In this document: piece by piece, positions 54,551-62,101 of the stretch
Numbering within the stretch: the stretch's first letter is position 1
Layout: each line of letters starts with the position of its first letter
NCBI RefSeq assembly: GCF_001807265.1
Contig: NZ_KV788371.1
Span: 111,691 to 175,690, forward strand
Direction: 5' to 3'
Length of the DNA stretch: 64,000 bases
From: Corynebacterium sp. HMSC05H05
GTDB lineage: Bacteria > Actinomycetota > Actinomycetes > Mycobacteriales > Mycobacteriaceae
The notes under the pieces: model-generated
What the model was told of the DNA's origin: nothing
Databases searched by the model: none
Seen by the model: only the letters and a program-made list of their open reading frames with translations
Translations under genes and position numbers: made by a program

Positions 54551-54892
54551 CTAGTCCTGCTCGAGCGAGTCGAGCACGACCTCGAACTCCAGTAGGTCCG
54601 CGGACTGGGAGACCGGCTTGCGGGGCTTGTCCGCCTCGGTTCCCTCGCCGGAGCGGTCCGACTGCCCGTGCCCGGCGCGGCCCACGCCCTCCCACCAGGC
54701 CGTGTAGGACTCCTCGTCCGCCCAGCGGGTGACCACGAAGTAACGGTCCTCGCCCTTGACCGGGCGCAGCAGCTGGAAGCCCTCGAAGCCGGGGTGGCCG
54801 TCGATGGAGTGCTTGCGGGCGGCGAACCGGCGCTCCAGCTCCTCGCCGGCGCCTTCGGGGACAGTGATCGCGTTGATTTTCACAATTGCCAT
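54551..54892 (-). CDS. mhuD: MhuD-like heme oxygenase (mycobilin type)
   Basis: A 113-residue ABM-fold heme-degrading enzyme. The sequence closely follows mycobacterial MhuD: VKINAITVPEGAGEELERRF, PGFEGFQLLRPVKGEDRYFV and the C-terminal LLEFEVVLDS. The three catalytic or heme-ligand residues sit at the same positions: Asn7, Trp66 and His75. A 20-residue charged insertion (SDRSGEGTEADKPRKP) precedes the C-terminal strand. It liberates iron from heme. Its first eight codons lie inside a 30-bp repeat that is duplicated at 57833-57862, so the upstream DNA now present is foreign. Confidence 0.93.
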   Translation of the reverse strand: MAIVKINAITVPEGAGEELERRFAARKHSIDGHPGFEGFQLLRPVKGEDRYFVVTRWADEESYTAWWEGVGRAGHGQSDRSGEGTEADKPRKPVSQSADLLEFEVVLDSLEQD

Positions 54893-54899
54893 GGGCGCC
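54870..54899. repeat. Left 30-bp attachment repeat (in mhuD)
   Basis: Begins GCGTTGATTTTCACAATTGC and includes the mhuD start codon (CAT at 54890-54892) plus GGGCGCC. It is identical over 30 nt to 57833-57862 and diverges immediately on both sides (preceding base C versus G; following base C versus A). Confidence 0.88.
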
Positions 54900-55123
54900 C
54901 AGTGTACGTGACCTGGTCCGTAGGGTTGACCTGCATGTTCTTTTGTCCGGCGTGGACGGGTTGACCGGCTAAGCCGGCAAGGCCGGGGGTGGATGCGGAA
55001 TTATCTGCGGGATCGCGGAGCCCACAAACACAAAAAGCCCCCAACACTGGCGCATAGCCAAGATGGGGTCAGTGCCCGACAGTGGGACGCTTCCATGAGG
55101 GGCGACTGCCAGGGTGCGCGTAC

Positions 55124-55150
55124 GTTTACTCGAAACCGTTTCAAGTAAAC
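55124..55150. repeat. 27-nt inverted repeat in the left part of the insertion
   Basis: GTTTACT (55124-55130) pairs with AGTAAAC (55144-55150), and GAAAC with GTTTC continues the symmetry inside. The stretch 54900-55185 holds no convincing gene. The palindrome could be a repressor or recombination site of the lost phage. Confidence 0.42.
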
Positions 55151-55185
55151 ATGTTTGCGCAGGCCACACTAGAAACCTGGCGTCT

Positions 55186-55542
55186 CTAGTAGCAGCTATG
55201 TCGGCGGGCTCCGTGCCCTCGGCGGGGACTCGATAAGCGACTGCCACGCCTCCCCGTTCGGGGCGAGTGGTGGGTCCGTCCGCTCGAGCGGGTGCGGAAT
55301 CGGACACGCTCCGAGATCGCTTCTTCTCGCACGGATGCGAATACGTCATCGAAGGTGACAGGAAAAATTTTCAATACTGCGCCGATGTAGCGGCCTGTCG
55401 CCTCCTTGCCCGGTTCGATCCATCGGCTGGCTGTGGATGGTGTGACCCCAAGCTTTTCAGCTAGGCGGAGCACGGTCCCTAGCTCTCTGAGTTGCTGGTC
55501 TACCTATTCGTGGCGGACGCGGGTTCTGTGAATGGTGGCCAT
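55186..55542 (-). pseudogene. HTH DNA-binding protein interrupted by an amber codon
   Basis: The ATG at 55540-55542 gives MATIHRTRVRHE, then TAG, and the same frame continues VDQQLRELGTVLRLAEKLGV and TPSTASRWIEPGKEATGRYIG, a clear helix-turn-helix of phage-regulator type. The tail after about FASVREEAISER becomes Arg-rich and unlike a protein core, so a second lesion near the 3' end is possible. Translation from a downstream start would lose part of the first helix. It is divergent from the intact HTH gene at 55693. Confidence 0.65.
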
Positions 55543-55586
55543 TTAACCTCCCCCATCTGCCGTAATTCCACTGCTGAAATCCAACT

Positions 55587-55678
55587 TTGCCGCGTCGCAA
55601 CTCACAATGCGCATAATTTTCCTATCCGCAAGTTAGTTTTGTTTTGCTGCAATGCATTGCAGATTTGCAGGTATGCAA
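55587..55678. promoter_or_regulatory. Operator cluster between divergent HTH genes
   Basis: Three TTGC/GCAA dyads occur in 92 nt: TTGCCGCGTCGCAA (55587-55600), the perfect 16-bp palindrome CTGCAATGCATTGCAG (55647-55662) and TTGCAGGTATGCAA (55665-55678). The last ends 14 nt before the HTH gene ATG. The arrangement resembles a lysogeny-control operator region. Confidence 0.55.
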
Positions 55679-55692
55679 CTAGGGTTATTGGC

Positions 55693-56211
55693 ATGGAAGA
55701 AACAAACTGGTGGCAATACCTCAGCAAGCTGATGGGAAACGACACCCCAACCGTCGCCGCACGAAAAGCTGAAATCAGCGCGTCAAACTTCACACGGTGG
55801 AAGCGCGGCGCCCGCGCTGACCCGGATTCCGTAGTCAAGATCGCTCGCACCTACAACGGCTGCGTCCTAGAGGCACTCGTGGCCGCGGAATTCATCACCC
55901 CGGAAGAAGCCGGCAGAGGAAGGGGCACCGTCGATGCTGAGCTGCGACACGCGTTGAAGACTGTTCAGTTACACGGCGCCGAGATGGGCACAATCGCAAG
56001 CGAGATGCACCGCGAGCTCGAGCGAGTGAAGGGGCTCCCTGCGGAAAACGACGAGCTCGTCGCGAATCGTTCGGACAAGGGCGGTCGTGTCGACGCGGGT
56101 TCCTACGATGGCACAGTCAAAGATTTCGACTGGTCGCAGCCACACGCTGCCGACTCCTCCATCAACGAGCAAGAGGAGCGAGAGAAACGAGGTGAATACC
56201 CCATTGACTAA
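55693..56211 (+). CDS. HTH regulator of phage-repressor type, paired with DUF3800
   Basis: A 172-residue protein starting MEETNWWQYLSKLMGNDTPT. Residues about 20-60 (VAARKAEISASNFTRWKRGA and the following helix) form a lambda-repressor-like helix-turn-helix. The middle is helical, and the C-terminus is acidic and unstructured, ending EREKRGEYPID. The start follows the operator cluster at 55587-55678. Its 3' end overlaps the DUF3800 gene by 20 nt, so the two are translated together. It is probably the repressor or antitoxin-like partner of the pair. Confidence 0.72.
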   Translation: MEETNWWQYLSKLMGNDTPTVAARKAEISASNFTRWKRGARADPDSVVKIARTYNGCVLEALVAAEFITPEEAGRGRGTVDAELRHALKTVQLHGAEMGTIASEMHRELERVKGLPAENDELVANRSDKGGRVDAGSYDGTVKDFDWSQPHAADSSINEQEEREKRGEYPID

Positions 56212-56872
56212 ACGCATCTACCTCTACGCAGACGAAACTGGAAACCTCGACTACACAGGCTCTCCCAACCCCAACGGAGGCGGAGCCTCAACCTACTTCG
56301 GATTCGGCACAGCTACCTTCACAACAGAAAACCACGGCGAGGACCTCCTTGGAGGACTCCACCTAAGAGCACAACTCGCCCAGGAAGAAGTGAAGCTCAC
56401 AAAAGGTTTTCACGCCTGCGACGACTCAAATAGAACTAGAAGCGACATGTTCGCCGAAATCAGGCGGCAACAGCCACGCTTCGACACAACATTCCTCTAC
56501 AAAGCCAACGCGTACCCCAACGTTAAAAGCGCCGGCCCAATGCGCTTATACAAAATGGCCTGGTACCTACACCTGAAAGAAATAGCCCTGCGGGTCTCCG
56601 AACCTGATGATGAGCTGTTCGTAATCGTGGCAGAGTTCGGCACTAAAAGGGTTCGGAAAACTGCTTACGAAGCAGTACACGAGGTGTGCGAGCAAATAGA
56701 CAGGAATATCACTCTCTGCGTTTGGACCGCGCCTTCATCTTGGGGCCTACAGGTCGCTGATTATGGTCTTTGGGCCGTGCAAAGACACTTAGAGGGGAAG
56801 AAATGTACTTGGTTCGACCCCTGCATAAAGCCTAACTTGGCCAGCCTATTCACCCCTTGGGGCCGACCGTAG
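56192..56872 (+). CDS. DUF3800 protein (putative RNase H-like nuclease)
   Basis: A 226-residue protein with GTG start at 56192. IYLYADETGNLDYTG is the DUF3800 N-terminal DE[S/T]G motif; AEFGTKRVRK and the late WGLQVADYGLWAVQ supply the further conserved acidic residues, including the terminal aspartate. The family is predicted to have an RNase H-like fold and is often found near mobile and defence genes. Local composition is clearly more A/T-rich than the host. It is the most intact gene of the decayed insertion together with its HTH partner. Activity is not established. Confidence 0.82.
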   Translation: MNTPLTKRIYLYADETGNLDYTGSPNPNGGGASTYFGFGTATFTTENHGEDLLGGLHLRAQLAQEEVKLTKGFHACDDSNRTRSDMFAEIRRQQPRFDTTFLYKANAYPNVKSAGPMRLYKMAWYLHLKEIALRVSEPDDELFVIVAEFGTKRVRKTAYEAVHEVCEQIDRNITLCVWTAPSSWGLQVADYGLWAVQRHLEGKKCTWFDPCIKPNLASLFTPWGRP

Positions 56873-56879
56873 ACGCACT

Positions 56880-56943
56880 GAAACCGGCTATCTCACCTAT
56901 CAGGGTGAGAAGTCCGCCCCCTGGGGGACTTATCGCCGGTTTC
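56880..56943. other. Three-arm foldable sequence directly after DUF3800
   Basis: GAAACCGGC (56880-56888) pairs with GCCGGTTTC (56935-56943), closing a junction with two internal hairpins: TCTCACC/GGTGAGA (56891-56897 with 56904-56910) and AGTCC/GGACT (56911-56915 with 56926-56930). It begins 8 nt after the DUF3800 stop. No T-run follows, so it is not a simple terminator. It could be a small structured RNA or a structured DNA site. Confidence 0.5.
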
Positions 56944-57095
56944 ACGTTCAGCATATCCCGAGAGTTGACTTTTAACAACGTACGGACATTAATGATCGAA
57001 GCTCGATACAATCTGCTGAGGGCCGGGTCTACCAAATCCGGTGGCATCGTGGCGAGCCGGAAGTCTCGTGGATACCGGGGCAGAACGCAACCACT

Positions 57096-57359
57096 GTGCA
57101 GGTTAGCATGGATGCTGTCACTACACTGCGCGTGCTTGTACATGAGCTTGGGCACGCCGCGCACGGAGACCCCCGGCCACCAGCCGCGCTACGAAGCGCG
57201 TGCAGACCGCTTCACCGCTCGGGCACTTATCTCCCTGTCGAGTACACCCTGGCCGAGCGCACCTACGGCGCCCCCGCTCGCTTCACATCCGAGCTCTGCG
57301 TCACCGTCCACATGATCCGCACCTGGCGCGCCATGCATCAGACCAAAACTCCAGCGTAA
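57096..57359 (+). pseudogene. ImmA/IrrE-type metalloprotease remnant with compensating frameshifts
   Basis: LRVLVHELGHAAHGD contains the HExxH zinc motif of phage ImmA/IrrE proteases. The next residues should read GHQPRYEARADRF..RALISL, but that text lies in another frame; the original frame resumes at VEYTLAERTYGAPARF and runs to the stop. An extra C near 57170 and a missing base near 57238 explain this. About 20 residues including the expected third zinc ligand are therefore scrambled. Upstream coding sequence is also disrupted. Confidence 0.65.
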
Positions 57360-57462
57360 TCGCAGCACCATCTCAGTGTCCATGAGACAATAAACCCCCG
57401 CCAGCCCCACAGGCTGGCTGTCATTGTCCCCCGTCCACACCACCGTGGGCCTAATCCTAGGC

Positions 57463-57720
57463 ATGAGAAACGCGTTCCCCGGTTCCGACAACCAGCAGCC
57501 CCAGAACCTCTACGCTGCACCTCAGCAGCGCGCGCAGCAGCCGGTCGCCCCGGCACAGACCGAATAGAAAAAGAAGGGTGGCTGCATGAGGTGGGGAGCA
57601 GCAGCACTCGGCCTCCTGATCATCATCGGCCTTGCCGGTTCCTGTGGCGGTGCAGGATGCGGCTGCGGTGCTGGGGCATTCGGTGCAGACGATGCTGGCC
57701 ACCTACACGCATGTGATTGA
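57463..57720 (+). pseudogene. Small phage-type membrane protein split by an amber codon
   Basis: The ATG at 57463 encodes 34 residues rich in Gln and Pro (MRNAFPGSDNQQPQNLY...), then TAG at 57565-57567. In the same frame the text goes on KKKGGCMRWGAAALGLL, a basic stop-transfer and membrane helix typical of small phage lipoprotein or exclusion-like proteins. The frame then runs into the integrase remnant, where a deletion has joined the two genes. Confidence 0.55.
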
Positions 57721-57793
57721 GGGGGCTTTGGATCGTGTGCATGCTGGGATGCGGGATTATTGCGGGATCGCCGGTGTTGGAGGTTGTGCCTGA
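57671..57793 (+). pseudogene. C-terminal fragment of a tyrosine integrase
   Basis: Codons from 57671 read LGHSVQTMLATYTHVIEGAL followed by DRVHAGMRD, the canonical end of a phage integrase with the LGH histidine and the nucleophile tyrosine in ATYTHV. The stop is at 57791-57793, 39 nt before the right attachment repeat. All upstream catalytic residues are missing, so it is inactive. Confidence 0.82.
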
Positions 57794-57832
57794 TGTGGGG
57801 TGAGCTGCGTGTTTGCCCCGTTTTGGGGTAGG

Positions 57833-57862
57833 GCGTTGATTTTCACAATTGCCATGGGCGCC
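57833..57862. repeat. Right 30-bp attachment repeat
   Basis: An exact copy of 54870-54899, including the first codons of mhuD and the sequence through GGGCGCC. The DNA to its right (57863-57965) should be the native 5' flank of mhuD and now serves as the pgi leader region. Confidence 0.88.
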
Positions 57863-57965
57863 ATTATCCACACTCCCCCGCTCCGCGGACGCACGCTGCG
57901 CGTTTTGGCTACCGTTGATCAAGGACAACCCAACCGCGAACTGGACTGCCACTTGGGAGGCTGAC

Positions 57966-59603
57966 ATGCACGACATCACGTCCACCGAAAGCTGGGGCAA
58001 GCTGGAGAAACTCCACGCGGAAAAGTCCCGCACCACCCTGCGGGATCTGTTCCGGGCGGATGCCGAGCGCGCGCAGCGCTACACGTTCGACGCGGCCGGG
58101 ATTCGCGTGGATCTTTCCAAGAACTTGGTAGACGGAGACGTCGCAAAGCAATTGCTCACCTTGGCAGACGAGGCAGGCCTGAAGGACCGCATCGAAGCGA
58201 TGTTCAGCGGCAAGCGCATCAACACCACCGAGGACCGCGCGGTGCTGCACACAGCGCTGCGTGCACCCGAGGACGCTGGGCTGGAGGTCGACGGCCAGAA
58301 CGTCACCGCAGACGTGCACGCGGTGCTGAAGCAGATGCGCGAGTTCGCAACGAAACTGCGCAGCGGCGAGTGGGTGGGCCACACCGGTAAGACGATTTCC
58401 AAGGTGGTCAACATCGGCATCGGCGGCTCGGATCTGGGCCCCGCCATGGCCGCACAGGCGCTGCGCACCTACGCCACCGCTGGCATTACCGCCGAGTTCG
58501 TCTCCAACGTGGATCCGGCGGATATGACGCGCGTGCTGGGAGAGGTTAATGCCGAAGAAACGCTGTTTATCGTCGCGTCCAAGACGTTCACCACCCAGGA
58601 GACGCTGGCGAACGCGCACGCCGCGAAGCGCTGGCTGCTCGAGCAGTTCGACGGCGACGAGTCTGCGATTGCGAAGCACTTCGTGGCCGTGTCCACCAAC
58701 GAGGAGAAGGTGTCCGAGTTCGGCATCGACACCGCGAACATGTTTCCGTTCTGGGACTGGGTAGGCGGGCGCTACTCCATGGATTCCGCGATCGGGCTCA
58801 GCCTCATGGCCGTGATCGGCCCGGAGGATTTCATGCGCATGCTCGACGGCTTCCACGCCATGGACCAGCACTTCCGTCTCACTCCGTTCGAGGAGAACGT
58901 GCCCGTGCTGATGGGGCTTTTGAACATTTGGTACCGCAACTTCCACAAGGCGCAAACACACGCGGTCCTGCCGTACTCGCAGGACCTCGCCCGCTTCCCC
59001 GCGTACCTGCAGCAGCTGACCATGGAGTCCAACGGCAAGCACACGCGTATCGACGGCGCAAGCGTTGACTACGACACCGGCGAGATCTACTTCGGTGAGC
59101 CGGGCACCAACGGCCAGCACGCATTTTTCCAGCTGATGCACCAGGGCACCACGCTCGTGCCGGCGGACTTCATCGGCTTTGCCAAGCCCCGGGCGGATCT
59201 GCCCACCGCCACCGGCGAGGGTTCCATGCACGACCTGCTCATGGGCAACTTCTTCGCGCAGACAAAGGTCATGGCATTCGGCAAAACCCAGCAAGAGATC
59301 GAGGCGGAGGGCGTGCCGCACTCGCTCGCCCCGCACAAGGTGATGCCGGGCAACCGCCCCACCACCACCATCTTGGCGGAGGAGCTCTCCCCGTTCAGCC
59401 TGGGCGCACTTATTGCGCTGTACGAGCACATCGTGTTCGTCGAAGCCGCGATCTGGGGCATCAACGCCTTCGACCAGTGGGGCGTGGAGCTGGGCAAGGC
59501 GCAGGCGAACGACCTCGCCGCCGCCGTCGCTGGTGAGGAGGCGCCGAACACCGGCGACTCTTCCACCGACAGCCTGATCACCTGGTACAGGGAGCACCGC
59601 TAA
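57966..59603 (+). CDS. pgi: Glucose-6-phosphate isomerase
   Basis: A 545-residue isomerase interconverting glucose-6- and fructose-6-phosphate. [20 protein letters not shown] is the sugar-phosphate loop, [17 protein letters not shown] the second, [20 protein letters not shown] the third, and [19 protein letters not shown] with the later catalytic Lys/His blocks complete the active site. The ATG at 57966 has GGGAGG 5 nt upstream. It lies immediately right of the insertion; without that insertion it would be divergent from mhuD. Confidence 0.97.
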   Translation: MHDITSTESWGKLEKLHAEKSRTTLRDLFRADAERAQRYTFDAAGIRVDLSKNLVDGDVAKQLLTLADEAGLKDRIEAMFSGKRINTTEDRAVLHTALRAPEDAGLEVDGQNVTADVHAVLKQMREFATKLRSGEWVGHTGKTISKVVNIGIGGSDLGPAMAAQALRTYATAGITAEFVSNVDPADMTRVLGEVNAEETLFIVASKTFTTQETLANAHAAKRWLLEQFDGDESAIAKHFVAVSTNEEKVSEFGIDTANMFPFWDWVGGRYSMDSAIGLSLMAVIGPEDFMRMLDGFHAMDQHFRLTPFEENVPVLMGLLNIWYRNFHKAQTHAVLPYSQDLARFPAYLQQLTMESNGKHTRIDGASVDYDTGEIYFGEPGTNGQHAFFQLMHQGTTLVPADFIGFAKPRADLPTATGEGSMHDLLMGNFFAQTKVMAFGKTQQEIEAEGVPHSLAPHKVMPGNRPTTTILAEELSPFSLGALIALYEHIVFVEAAIWGINAFDQWGVELGKAQANDLAAAVAGEEAPNTGDSSTDSLITWYREHR

Positions 59604-61090
59604 TGGGCGACGCAGTTTCCTCGGAGACCTACACTCCGCGCCAGCGCACCACCTACCGGCGCCGGCTCGAAGACGAGCTGGAGCGCTTCGACCGCCACCT
59701 CCAGGGCGCGGATTTTGTGGACCACGGCACAATCGGCTTAGAGCTCGAGCTCAACCTGGTGGACAGCGATATGCAGCCGCATCCCAATAACCAGGCGGTG
59801 CTGGAGATACTTGGCGACGAGTACCAGTCCGAGATCGGCGCCTACAACGTGGAGATGAACCACCCGCCGCTGGGTATCGAAGGTGACGGGCTGGCGCGGT
59901 TGGCCGAGGGCGTGAAAGAGCGGCTTGCCACCGTACGCGACGCCGCAGAGAAGTCCGGCTCCCACCTAGCGATGATTGGCACCTTGCCGACGATGACCTC
60001 GCAGTTCCTGGACAGCGACGAATGGATGACCCAGGAAAACCGCTACGCCGGGCTGAACAACTCCATCCTCGAATCGCGCGGCGAGCTGGTGAAGATCGAC
60101 CTGCGCCGCGACGAAAAGTACACCCACTACTTCGAAACCATCGCGCCTGAATCCACCTGCACCTCCATGCAGCTGCACCTGCAGGTGGCGCCGAACCGGT
60201 TCGCGGACGCGTGGAACGCCTCCCAGGCCATCGCGGGCGTGCAGGTGGCGCTGTCCGCCAACTCCCCACTGTTTATGGGGCACAAGGTGTGGCACGAGTC
60301 GCGCATCCCGGTGTTCAAGCAGGCCATCGACACCCGCACCAAGGAGCTGATCAACCAGGGCGTGCGCCCGCGCGTGTGGTTCGGCGAACGGTGGATCACC
60401 AGCGTGTTCGACCTGTTCGAGGAAAACGTGCGCTACTTCTCTCCCCTGCTGCCCGAAGGCCGCATGGCAGCCGGCGCGCCGTTCATGAACGGCGACAACC
60501 CCGGCCTGCACTACCTCAACCTGCACAACGGCACCATCTGGCGTTGGAACCGCGCCATCTACGACCCAGCCGGCGAGCTCAGCCACATCCGCGTGGAAAA
60601 CCGCCTGCTGCCCGCAGGGCCCACCGTGAAGGACATCGTGGCGGACGCGGCCTTCTACTACGGGCTGGTCAAGGCGCTGGGCGACCAGACCCGGCCGGTG
60701 TGGTCGCGCCTGAGCTTCGAAGATGCCAACGACAACTTCCTGGCCGGAGCGAAAGACGGCATTCACGCTGAGCTCAAGTGGCCAACGCTGGGGACGGTGG
60801 CGGTGGCGGAGCTCGTCGAGAAGCATTTGCTCGAGCTCGCGCACGAGGGCCTGCGCACGCTGGATGTGGACGAGGCCTGCGCCGAAGAGTACCTCGGCGT
60901 GATCGAGGGGCGCGTGCGGGCGCGGCAAAACGGCGCGACGTGGCAGCTCGCCGCGCTCGAGCGCGTGGCCGGCGGGTCGAAGGCCCTGACCACGGAGCGT
61001 GCCGACGGACTCGCCCGAGTGTTACGCCAGTACATGAAAAATTCCCAGGCAGACGCGCCGGTGCATACTTGGACGCTCGAGGTTGAGTAG
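59603..61090 (+). CDS. Glutamate-cysteine ligase family (GCS2-like) protein
   Basis: A 495-residue ATP-dependent carboxylate-amine ligase-type enzyme. TIGLELELNLVD near the N-terminus and VEMNHPPLGIEGDGL are the family acidic metal-site blocks; CTSMQLHLQVAP, ANSPLFMGHKVWHESR and IRVENRLLPAGPT follow in order. It may form gamma-glutamyl bonds. Corynebacteria use mycothiol, not glutathione, so the product is uncertain (ergothioneine-pathway or other gamma-glutamyl compounds are possible). The ATG overlaps the pgi stop (TAATG), indicating coupling. Confidence 0.82.
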   Translation: MGDAVSSETYTPRQRTTYRRRLEDELERFDRHLQGADFVDHGTIGLELELNLVDSDMQPHPNNQAVLEILGDEYQSEIGAYNVEMNHPPLGIEGDGLARLAEGVKERLATVRDAAEKSGSHLAMIGTLPTMTSQFLDSDEWMTQENRYAGLNNSILESRGELVKIDLRRDEKYTHYFETIAPESTCTSMQLHLQVAPNRFADAWNASQAIAGVQVALSANSPLFMGHKVWHESRIPVFKQAIDTRTKELINQGVRPRVWFGERWITSVFDLFEENVRYFSPLLPEGRMAAGAPFMNGDNPGLHYLNLHNGTIWRWNRAIYDPAGELSHIRVENRLLPAGPTVKDIVADAAFYYGLVKALGDQTRPVWSRLSFEDANDNFLAGAKDGIHAELKWPTLGTVAVAELVEKHLLELAHEGLRTLDVDEACAEEYLGVIEGRVRARQNGATWQLAALERVAGGSKALTTERADGLARVLRQYMKNSQADAPVHTWTLEVE

Positions 61091-61105
61091 GGCAAGATAG
61101 GCCCA

Positions 61106-61735
61106 ATGCAGAGCATCATCGACTGGATTGTGGGTCTCATGGAGACCCTCGGCGCACCCGGCGTCGGCATCGCGATCCTCTTGGAGAACCTCTTTCCGCC
61201 CATCCCGTCCGAGGTGGTGCTGCCGCTCGCCGGCTTCACCGTCGCGCAAGGGTCGCTGAACATGGTCAACGTGTTCATCTGGTCCGTGCTGGGCTCCGTC
61301 ATCGGCGCATACGTGCTCTACGGCGTCGGCGTGTGGCTCGGCCTGGAGCGGCTGCGCAAGATCGCCGACTGGATGTGGCTCGTGCGCGCCTCCGATGTGG
61401 ACGCCGCGATGAACTTCTTCACCAAGTACGGCAAGCCGAGCGTGTTCTTCGGCCGCCTCATCCCCGGCGTACGATCGTTGATCTCCATCCCCGCCGGCCT
61501 GGGCAAGATGAACCTGGTCACCTTCGGCCTGTGGACCACCCTCGGCTCCGGCATCTGGAACGCCATCCTGATCTACCTGGGCTTCGTCCTCGGCGACAAC
61601 TGGGAGAAGGCCACCGAGTACGCCGACACCTACTCCAACGTGATCTACGTTGTGCTGCTGCTGATCATCCTGGGCTTTCTGGTGTTCTTTATCCGCCGTG
61701 CGGTGCGGGACAAAAACGCGGAGAAGTCAGCCTAA
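61106..61735 (+). CDS. DedA-family membrane protein
   Basis: A 209-residue protein with about five hydrophobic segments. LENLFPPIPSEVVLPLAGF is the DedA N-terminal signature with acidic residues, and FFGRLIPGVRSLISIPAGLGKMNL is the central G-x-x-x-P-G-x-R motif. The family supports lipid-carrier recycling and membrane homeostasis. It starts 15 nt after the ligase gene and is followed by a terminator. Confidence 0.93.
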   Translation: MQSIIDWIVGLMETLGAPGVGIAILLENLFPPIPSEVVLPLAGFTVAQGSLNMVNVFIWSVLGSVIGAYVLYGVGVWLGLERLRKIADWMWLVRASDVDAAMNFFTKYGKPSVFFGRLIPGVRSLISIPAGLGKMNLVTFGLWTTLGSGIWNAILIYLGFVLGDNWEKATEYADTYSNVIYVVLLLIILGFLVFFIRRAVRDKNAEKSA

Positions 61736-61750
61736 GAATTTTGCGGTTCA

Positions 61751-61784
61751 AAGCGGCCTGCCACAGATGTGGCGGCCGCTTTTT
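61751..61784 (+). terminator. Terminator between dedA and the convergent hypothetical gene
   Basis: AAGCGGCC (61751-61758) pairs with GGCCGCTT (61774-61781) around a partly paired loop (CCA/TGG), followed by TTTT. It probably serves dedA. Confidence 0.85.
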
Positions 61785-61788
61785 AGTT

Positions 61789-62037
61789 TTAGGAAACCCT
61801 CTCGCGTTTCGTCCAGTACTCAGCGAAGTCCGGGAGCTCCTCAGCCCGGAAATACCTGGAGTGCGTGACCTTCAAATCCTCAAGCGAAGGCGACCCGATC
61901 ACCACAATCTCAACGTCAGGGTTGTCGTTGGATTGTTCTTCAGCGAGACGCTGCACAATCGCTTCACGAGAATCCTCGTATTCCGTGATGTCACGCTCGC
62001 CAGTTTTCCGGTTAAACACGATGAGGAAGTGCTTCAT
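61789..62037 (-). CDS. Small hypothetical protein
   Basis: An 82-residue soluble acidic protein starting MKHFLIVFNRKTGERDITEY, ending near WTKRERVS. The ATG at 62037 is used; a GTG three codons upstream is possible. It is convergent with dedA and lies about 60 nt downstream of nei. No family recognised, though the first strand (HFLIVFNRKTG) looks like a compact alpha/beta fold. Confidence 0.6.
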   Translation of the reverse strand: MKHFLIVFNRKTGERDITEYEDSREAIVQRLAEEQSNDNPDVEIVVIGSPSLEDLKVTHSRYFRAEELPDFAEYWTKRERVS

Positions 62038-62101
62038 CTTCTTCACTCACTTTCAGTCTCAAAGCCCACAATTATTCCCCCTTGTCTCACCTCGGAATAT
62101 A

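Larger units (their letters stand above)
54870..57862. mobile_element. Decayed prophage-like insertion in the 5' end of mhuD
   Basis: A perfect 30-bp direct repeat (54870-54899 and 57833-57862) brackets about 2.96 kb that separates mhuD from pgi. Inside are an interrupted HTH gene, an intact HTH regulator and DUF3800 gene, a frameshifted ImmA-like protease, an amber-split membrane protein and the last 40 codons of a tyrosine integrase reading into the right repeat. Base composition is more A/T-rich than the flanks, especially across DUF3800. The pattern is an integrated phage or island that lost most of its genes. Confidence 0.85.

Noticed and set aside
56857..57315. A separate 152-aa gene from 56857
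   Set aside because: Most of it is non-coding text; only the short GHQPRYEARADRF segment is protein-like, and it belongs to the frameshifted ImmA remnant.
57909..59732. 607-codon leftward open frame antisense to pgi
   Set aside because: Covers a complete pgi gene on the plus strand and spans its start and stop; no domain content.
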